Of a stretch of DNA of 64,000 nt, positions 58,955-64,000 are shown one piece after another (the first letter of the stretch is position 1; the number at the start of each line of letters is the position of its first letter). The stretch is from Mixta theicola. Lineage in GTDB: Bacteria; Pseudomonadota; Gammaproteobacteria; Enterobacterales; Enterobacteriaceae. The notes under the pieces are model-generated. The model was given only the letters and a program-made list of their open reading frames with translations, did not search any database and was not told where the DNA came from. Position numbers and translations under genes: made by a program. The stretch lies in the NCBI RefSeq assembly GCF_002895925.1, contig NZ_NWUO01000011.1:1-64000 (forward strand). Direction: 5' to 3'.

Positions 58955-60388
58955 TCAAACCAATTGTTTACGCTGGTTTGATGGCGGGATGGATAAAGAC
59001 TCGCGATACTTCGCGACAGTGCGGCGCGCCACCATAATGCCTTGCTCAGACAACATGGTGGTAAGCTTACTGTCGCTCAGCGGTTTGGCGGGGTTTTCCG
59101 CCGAGATTAGCTTTTTCACCAGCGCGCGAATGGCGGTTGATGAGGCTTCGCCGCCGCCTTCGGTATTTACATGGCTGGAGAAAAAATATTTCAGTTCGAA
59201 AATGCCGCGTGGGCTGTGCAGATATTTTTGGGTGGTAACGCGGGAAATGGTGGATTCATGCATATCAACGGCCTGGGCAATATCCGCCAGCACCATCGGG
59301 CGCATAAACTCTTCACCCTGCTCAAAGAAAGCCTGCTGCTGTTCAACAATACAGCGAGTTACCTTTAGCAGCGTATCATTACGGCTTTCCAGACTTTTAA
59401 TCAGCCATTTCGCGTCCTGTAAATTTGTGCGGATAAACTGGCTATCGCTGTCGTTGCGCGCTGAACTGCCCAGCGCGGCGTATTGCTGATTGATCTGCAG
59501 GCGCGGCACGCTGTCGCCGTTTAACTCCACCGTCCAGCGGCTGCCCATTTTACGCACCAGCACGTCAGGGATGACATACTCCGGCTCACCGGTATTAATC
59601 GATTGACCTGGCCGTGGATCGAGAGACTGGATCAGCGTCAGCGCGGTTTTTAGCACCTCTTCTTTCAGGCGCGTCACGCGCATCAGGCTGCGGAAATCAT
59701 GGTTCGCCAGCAGATCGAGATGCCGATCGACAATGAGCTGCGCTTCAGTCAGAAACGGCGTATCGCGGCCAAACTGCGAAAGCTGTACCAGCAGGCAGTC
59801 ACGCAGATCACGCGCGCCGACGCCAACCGGATCGAAACGCTGGACTCGCTTCAGAACCGCTTCGACCTCATCCAGCGCCACATCTTCCTTGCCGATGCTA
59901 TCGCGGATCTCATCCAGCGTAACGGTAAGATAGCCGGTCTCATCAATGGCATCGACGATAGCGGTGGCAATAGCACGGTCAGTGTCGCTAAACGGCGTTA
60001 GCTCTACCTGCCATGTCAGGTAATCCTGCAACGATTGGGTGGTCTCGCCCTGATAAACTGGTAATTCATCATCGCGATAATCATTGCCGGTGCCTGAAGG
60101 CGTGCCGGCCGTATAGATCTCATCCCAGGTGGCATCAAGCGGCAACTCTTCCGGCATATCCTTTTGCTCAAGAGCCTCACGCGTGTCGAGCGTTTCGCTT
60201 TCGGCATATTCGCGTGAGTCGACTTCCTCATGGTTATCGCTCTGCTCAAGCAACGGATTACTCTCCAGCGCCAGCTGTATCTCCTGTTGAAGTTCCAGCG
60301 TAGAAAGCTGCAGCAAACGAATCGCCTGCTGTAGCTGCGGAGTCATCGCAAGCTGTTGACTGAGCCTGAGTTGCAAACCTTGCTTCAT
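58955..60388 (-). CDS. rpoN: RNA polymerase sigma-54 factor
   Basis: An alternative sigma for nitrogen assimilation and other regulons. The 477 residues match E. coli RpoN. It has the N-terminal activator-interacting region I (about 1-50, [27 protein letters not shown]), an acidic region II, the core-binding domain, and the RpoN box near the end (RRTVAKYRE, about 455-463). It follows lptB after 48 bp. Ordinary and intact. Confidence 0.98.
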   Translation of the reverse strand: MKQGLQLRLSQQLAMTPQLQQAIRLLQLSTLELQQEIQLALESNPLLEQSDNHEEVDSREYAESETLDTREALEQKDMPEELPLDATWDEIYTAGTPSGTGNDYRDDELPVYQGETTQSLQDYLTWQVELTPFSDTDRAIATAIVDAIDETGYLTVTLDEIRDSIGKEDVALDEVEAVLKRVQRFDPVGVGARDLRDCLLVQLSQFGRDTPFLTEAQLIVDRHLDLLANHDFRSLMRVTRLKEEVLKTALTLIQSLDPRPGQSINTGEPEYVIPDVLVRKMGSRWTVELNGDSVPRLQINQQYAALGSSARNDSDSQFIRTNLQDAKWLIKSLESRNDTLLKVTRCIVEQQQAFFEQGEEFMRPMVLADIAQAVDMHESTISRVTTQKYLHSPRGIFELKYFFSSHVNTEGGGEASSTAIRALVKKLISAENPAKPLSDSKLTTMLSEQGIMVARRTVAKYRESLSIPPSNQRKQLV

Positions 60389-60436
60389 ATTCAGAATAAA
60401 GTTTCCTGATAAAACACCGTCATAACTGTCACCATA

Positions 60437-61162
60437 TCAGAGTCTGAACTCTTCACCCAAATAGACACGTTTCACCTGTTCATCGGCCAGGATCGCTTCC
60501 GGCGTACCGTGCGCGATTAAACGGCCCTGGCTGACGATATAAGCGCGCTCGCATACGGCAAGGGTTTCACGGACGTTATGGTCAGTAATCAGAACGCCGA
60601 GCCCGCTGTCGCGCAGATGCTCGATAATTTTTTTAATATCGATAACGGAAATGGGATCAACGCCGGCAAAGGGCTCATCCAGCAGAATAAATTTGGGATT
60701 AGCTGCCAGCGCACGCGCAATTTCAACACGGCGGCGCTCACCGCCCGACAGCGCCTGGCCGAGGCTATTGCGCAGATGCTCAATATGGAACTCTTCCATC
60801 AGCTCTTTGGCGCGATCTTCACGCTGCTCGGTGGTCAGATCTTCACGTATCTGCAGCACCGCCATCAGGTTGTCATAGACGCTCAGGCGACGAAAGATGG
60901 ACGCTTCCTGCGGCAGATAGCCAATACCGCGCCGAGCGCGGGCGTGCAGCGGCAGAATACTAATATCTTCTTCATCAATAACGATGCGGCCCGCATCACG
61001 CGGCACAATACCCACGACCATATAAAACGTGGTGGTTTTGCCGGCTCCGTTCGGACCGAGCAGCCCGACGATCTCGCCTGATTTAACCTGCAGACTGACA
61101 TCTTCTACCACGCGGCGGCCTTTATAGGCTTTTGCCAGATTTTCAGCGATTAGTGTTGCCAT
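60437..61162 (-). CDS. lptB: LPS export ABC transporter ATPase LptB
   Basis: The cytoplasmic ATPase of the LptB2FG machine that extracts LPS from the inner membrane. It has 241 residues, with Walker A (GPNGAGKTT, about 38-46), signature [15 protein letters not shown], Walker B ([13 protein letters not shown]) and switch His in ITDHNVRET. It lies 5 bp after lptA. Confidence 0.98.
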   Translation of the reverse strand: MATLIAENLAKAYKGRRVVEDVSLQVKSGEIVGLLGPNGAGKTTTFYMVVGIVPRDAGRIVIDEEDISILPLHARARRGIGYLPQEASIFRRLSVYDNLMAVLQIREDLTTEQREDRAKELMEEFHIEHLRNSLGQALSGGERRRVEIARALAANPKFILLDEPFAGVDPISVIDIKKIIEHLRDSGLGVLITDHNVRETLAVCERAYIVSQGRLIAHGTPEAILADEQVKRVYLGEEFRL

Positions 61163-61167
61163 AGGTA

Positions 61168-61719
61168 TCAGCGGCTCTTCTGTTGGCTGGTAGATGAAGC
61201 GGGCTTGTCCTGCAGCTGCGAAGGCACCAGCACCGTCGTGACGCGCTTATTATCGCCTTCGCTCCAGGCCTGCATTTTCTGCTCTTTGACCAGATAGGTA
61301 ATGCGATCGCCTTTAACATTGCTGTCCAGCTGTTCGATATAGGCATTGCCGGTGAGCTCGACGAAATCTTTCGCCAGCTCATAGTGCATCTTCGCCGCGT
61401 GGCCTTTTACCGGTTTGCCGTCGTCCTGTAGCTGATAAAACGTGGCCGGATTACCGTAGGCATCGACTACGGTTTTTTTGCTATCGCCGCCGGGACGCGT
61501 AACGACTACTTTATCCGCAGTAATTTTAATCGACCCCTGGGTCACGATAACGTTGCCGGTAAAGGTCGCGACATTGCCCTGCATATCCAGCGCCTGATTG
61601 GCCGAATTGATATTAACCGGCTTTTCAGAGTCGCCGGTTAACGCAAAGGCCGGAACGCTGGCGGCCAGCAGAGTACTGATAAGCAGCAGTTTAAGGCTGT
61701 GGTTGTTCATTGATTTCAT
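61168..61719 (-). CDS. lptA: LPS periplasmic bridge protein LptA
   Basis: Forms the periplasmic bridge between LptC and LptD. The precursor has 183 residues with a signal peptide (about 1-28, ending SVPAFA, cleavage before LTGDSE) and a beta-jellyroll OstA domain with [20 protein letters not shown] and [20 protein letters not shown]. The ATG at 61719 lies inside the end of lptC by 29 bp, as in E. coli, where the two genes also overlap. An upstream TTG at 61740 and a later ATG at 61710 were considered and not chosen. Confidence 0.95.
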   Translation of the reverse strand: MKSMNNHSLKLLLISTLLAASVPAFALTGDSEKPVNINSANQALDMQGNVATFTGNVIVTQGSIKITADKVVVTRPGGDSKKTVVDAYGNPATFYQLQDDGKPVKGHAAKMHYELAKDFVELTGNAYIEQLDSNVKGDRITYLVKEQKMQAWSEGDNKRVTTVLVPSQLQDKPASSTSQQKSR

Positions 61720-62266
61720 AATTTGTTTTGACCTTTTCAATCAGCTCGGCCGTTTTTGTCCGTAAGTTACCGCGCATCTTCATACCAGTGGAATTAAAGC
61801 TGCGGCCATAAAGAGTGACCTGGTCGTCGGACATGACATCCTGCGTCACCAGATTAACCTGCGCATTATCGGTCTTGATCCGCTCAAGCTGGGCATCTTT
61901 AGCCAGGCTGTTGACTTCAACGTGACCGTAGAGATAAAGCATACGATCTTTAGTCAGTTTGGCTTTGTCGGCGCGTACTGACCAGGCAGGGATCTTATTT
62001 TCGTCGTAGGTGGTCATCAGCGGATTATCAAACCAGCTGATCTCATCGGCGGAAAAGTAGGTTACCTTATCCGATACCAGCTTGTAGCTCAGGCTGCCGG
62101 TTGGGTTATATACCACGGTACTGGAATTCGCGCTGGTATAGGTTGGCTCCCGATCGTTTGTTTCCACCTGACCCCGATCGTCATCGTTACCGGCGAGATT
62201 CCAGCCGATCAAAATAATGGCGATCAACGCCAACAATAGCGTTATCCAACGCCTGGTTTTACTCAT
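61691..62266 (-). CDS. lptC: LPS export protein LptC
   Basis: An inner-membrane bitopic protein of the Lpt bridge. It has 191 residues: one transmembrane helix (about 7-25, ITLLLALIAIILIGWNL) and a periplasmic OstA-like domain. It overlaps kdsC by four bases (ATGA) and lptA by 29 bases, so it is part of the tightly packed kds-lpt operon. Confidence 0.97.
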   Translation of the reverse strand: MSKTRRWITLLLALIAIILIGWNLAGNDDDRGQVETNDREPTYTSANSSTVVYNPTGSLSYKLVSDKVTYFSADEISWFDNPLMTTYDENKIPAWSVRADKAKLTKDRMLYLYGHVEVNSLAKDAQLERIKTDNAQVNLVTQDVMSDDQVTLYGRSFNSTGMKMRGNLRTKTAELIEKVKTNYEINEQPQP

Positions 62267-62829
62267 ATCGATTGCCCTTTGGCATCATCAAACTTATCCT
62301 GGGCGATCAAAATAAGATCGCAGACTTCGCGCACTGCGCCGCGACCACCGGCGATGCGGGTCACATAGTTAGCGCGCCCCAGCAGCAGCGGATGTGCATC
62401 GGCCACCGCAACGCTTAAGCCGGCCTGGGCCATTACCGGCCAGTCAATTAAATCGTCGCCAACGTAGGCAACCTGCCTGGGGGCCAGCGACAGTTTATCC
62501 AGGAGTTCCCTGAAGGCCAAAAGCTTATCGGACTGTCCCTGGTAAAGATGTGTAATGCCCAGCGTCTGGCAACGATCTTCCAGCAGCTTAGCCCGGCGAC
62601 CGGTAATAATCGCGACCTCAATATCGGACGTCAGCAGGCAGCGAATGCCATAACCGTCACGAACGTTAAAGGCTTTCAGCTCTTCGCCGCTGTTGCCCAT
62701 ATAAATCAGGCCATCAGACATTACGCCGTCAACGTCGCAGATTAACAGGCGAATCTCACCGGCGCGTGTTATTACGTCCTGGCTTACCTTACCGTAGCAG
62801 GTATCCACGACGTCGGTTTCTTGCGTCAT
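62263..62829 (-). CDS. kdsC: 3-deoxy-D-manno-octulosonate 8-phosphate phosphatase KdsC
   Basis: Removes phosphate from Kdo-8-P to give Kdo, needed for LPS. It is a HAD-family enzyme of 188 residues, equal to E. coli KdsC, with the nucleophile motif DVDGVMSDG and the later VAYVGDDLIDWPVM. The ATG at 62829 (MTQETD) was chosen because it gives the E. coli length and has GGAAATAAGA before it; an ATG at 62841 is only 5 bp from the kdsD stop and is less likely. Confidence 0.96.
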   Translation of the reverse strand: MTQETDVVDTCYGKVSQDVITRAGEIRLLICDVDGVMSDGLIYMGNSGEELKAFNVRDGYGIRCLLTSDIEVAIITGRRAKLLEDRCQTLGITHLYQGQSDKLLAFRELLDKLSLAPRQVAYVGDDLIDWPVMAQAGLSVAVADAHPLLLGRANYVTRIAGGRGAVREVCDLILIAQDKFDDAKGQSI

Positions 62830-62846
62830 TCTTATTTCCATTCGGT

Positions 62847-63833
62847 TTATACTACGCCAGCGCGCAGCATGTCATGCATATGTACGATACCGATAAGCTG
62901 GTCGCCGTCGGCGACCATGACGGCAGTGATATGCTTACTTTGCATCAGGTTCAGGGCGTCGACCGCCAACATATTGGGCCGTACGCGAATGCCGCCCGGC
63001 GTCATCACGCTGGCAATGGAAGCGTTTTGAAAATCGATGCCCATATCAAAAACGCGGCGTAAATCGCCGTCGGTGAAAATCCCCTGGATATGCATCAGAT
63101 CGTCTACGATCGCCGTCATGCCCAGATTTTTGCGCGTAATTTCCAGCAGAGCATCGCGCAGCGACGCTTCCTGGGTTACATGGGGAATTTCATCGCCGCT
63201 GTGCATAATATCACTGACGCGCAGTAACAGCTTGCGGCCCAGCGCGCCGCCTGGATGAGAAAGGGCAAAGTCTTCGGCAGTAAAGCCGCGCGCCTTAAGC
63301 AGGGCAACCGCCAGCGCATCGCCCATTACCAGCGTCGCCGTGGTGCTGGTGGTCGGCGCCAGGCCCAGCGGACAAGCCTCGTGCGGAACTTTAACACACA
63401 GATGAATATCTGCTGCACGCGCCATGCTGCTTTCCGGACGGCTGGTAATGCAAATCAGCGCCACTTTAAGCCGCTTTAGCACCGGGATCAGCGCCAGGAT
63501 TTCATTTGATTCGCCGGAATTGGAAATGGCGATCACAATGTCGCTGGTGCTGACCATACCCAAATCGCCATGGCTGGCTTCGGCGGGATGAACAAAAAAG
63601 GCGGGCGTGCCGGTACTGGCAAAGGTTGCCGCCATTTTTTTGCCAATATGCCCCGATTTTCCCATCCCCATCACCACGACTTTTCCCTGGCAATAGAACA
63701 TCATTTCGCAGGCGCGGGTAAAATCATCGTTAATGTATTGATCGAGCTGTTCCAGCCCCTGACGTTCAATATCCAGCACTTCTTTACCAGCCTGTTGGAA
63801 ATCAAACCCCGGCTCAAGCATGATGTGAGTCAT
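62847..63833 (-). CDS. kdsD: D-arabinose 5-phosphate isomerase KdsD
   Basis: Interconverts ribulose 5-phosphate and arabinose 5-phosphate, the first step towards Kdo. The 328 residues match E. coli KdsD. It has an N-terminal SIS domain (MGMGKSGHIGKKMAATFASTGTPAFFVHPAEASHGD) and two CBS domains (about 210-328), each with a conserved DG/GD turn. It follows yrbG by 14 bp and precedes kdsC. Confidence 0.97.
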   Translation of the reverse strand: MTHIMLEPGFDFQQAGKEVLDIERQGLEQLDQYINDDFTRACEMMFYCQGKVVVMGMGKSGHIGKKMAATFASTGTPAFFVHPAEASHGDLGMVSTSDIVIAISNSGESNEILALIPVLKRLKVALICITSRPESSMARAADIHLCVKVPHEACPLGLAPTTSTTATLVMGDALAVALLKARGFTAEDFALSHPGGALGRKLLLRVSDIMHSGDEIPHVTQEASLRDALLEITRKNLGMTAIVDDLMHIQGIFTDGDLRRVFDMGIDFQNASIASVMTPGGIRVRPNMLAVDALNLMQSKHITAVMVADGDQLIGIVHMHDMLRAGVV

Positions 63834-63847
63834 TGATGTTCAGTCCT

Positions 63848-64000
63848 TTATCCGTTGAGACTAAATGGCTGCAGGTAGAGTACGGCTACCCAGACAATAA
63901 AACCGGCCAGTAAAATAGCCCCGGCGCGACGACCAATACGGCGGCTGCGCTGCAGGCAAATCAGCATAAACAGGGCGCTGACGCCCAGCATAACCCAGTA
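63848..64000 (-). CDS. yrbG: Calcium/sodium antiporter YrbG, C-terminal end (partial)
   Basis: The last 50 codons of a gene that continues past the window end, read from TACTGGGTTATGCTGGGC to the TAA at 63848-63850. The protein end is strongly hydrophobic, with two membrane segments (WVMLGVSALFMLICLQRS and GAILLAGFIVWVAVLYL). Gene order (yrbG, kdsD, kdsC, lptCAB) and a hydrophobic end support the assignment. The family identity rests mainly on position; only the tail can be seen. Confidence 0.8.
   Translation of the reverse strand, partial: YWVMLGVSALFMLICLQRSRRIGRRAGAILLAGFIVWVAVLYLQPFSLNG

Overview
The window reads as one stretch of the core chromosome of a gammaproteobacterium of the order Enterobacterales, most likely the Erwiniaceae (Pantoea/Erwinia/Mixta type). 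This rests on very high protein similarity to Escherichia coli, with Fis apparently unchanged, and on gene order: from the end of an rRNA operon to yrbG the genes follow the E. coli K-12 order between rrnD and the lptB/kds region, with insertions and losses. The family-level assignment is inference from remembered gene orders; no search was run.

Layout. 1-460: tail of an rRNA operon (5S, tRNA-Thr-GGT, second 5S, terminator). 537-572: a (GCCCA)6 tandem repeat. 595-4745: a general L-amino-acid ABC transporter (yhdWXYZ/aapJQMP type, minus strand) whose second permease gene is split by a one-base insertion. 5095-13662 (minus): an lpxP-like lipid A acyltransferase, dusB-fis, an alpha-carbonic anhydrase, prmA, panF-yhdT, and aroQ-accB-accC. 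13898-16610 (minus): the methionine sulfoxide repair pair msrQ/msrP, and acuI. 16824-29289 (plus): csrD, mreBCD, maf/yhdE, rng, yhdP, tldD. 29325-33636: aaeR divergent from the aaeXAB aromatic-acid efflux operon. 33769-36611: an inserted succinate-semialdehyde-type dehydrogenase, barstar-like yhcO and three tandem yhcN-family genes. 36944-36988: a 14-codon tryptophan-rich small ORF with competing hairpins. 37129-45923: argR/mdh, degS, degQ, zapG, zapE, rplM-rpsI, sspA-sspB. 46073-51970: glutamate synthase gltB-gltD. 52830-56769: arcB, the antisense-side sRNA ArcZ, a gene-free interval where E. coli has elbB, and mtgA. 56775-64000 (minus): yrbG (partial), kdsD, kdsC, lptC, lptA, lptB, rpoN, hpf, ptsN, rapZ, npr.

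How the genes work together. The last block couples Kdo synthesis (kdsD, kdsC) with LPS export (lptCAB), then sigma-54, ribosome hibernation and the nitrogen PTS (ptsN, npr, rapZ). mreBCD sets rod shape. degS and degQ are periplasmic proteases of envelope quality control. arcB and ArcZ link redox sensing to the general stress response. gltBD and the amino-acid transporter serve nitrogen assimilation. accBC and panF feed fatty acid and CoA synthesis.

No prophage, insertion sequence, CRISPR array or defence island was seen. The least explained features are the small ORF with alternative hairpins (36944-37009), the empty elbB position (55322-56052), the frameshifted permease, the quadruplex-capable repeat and the triplicated yhcN-family genes.
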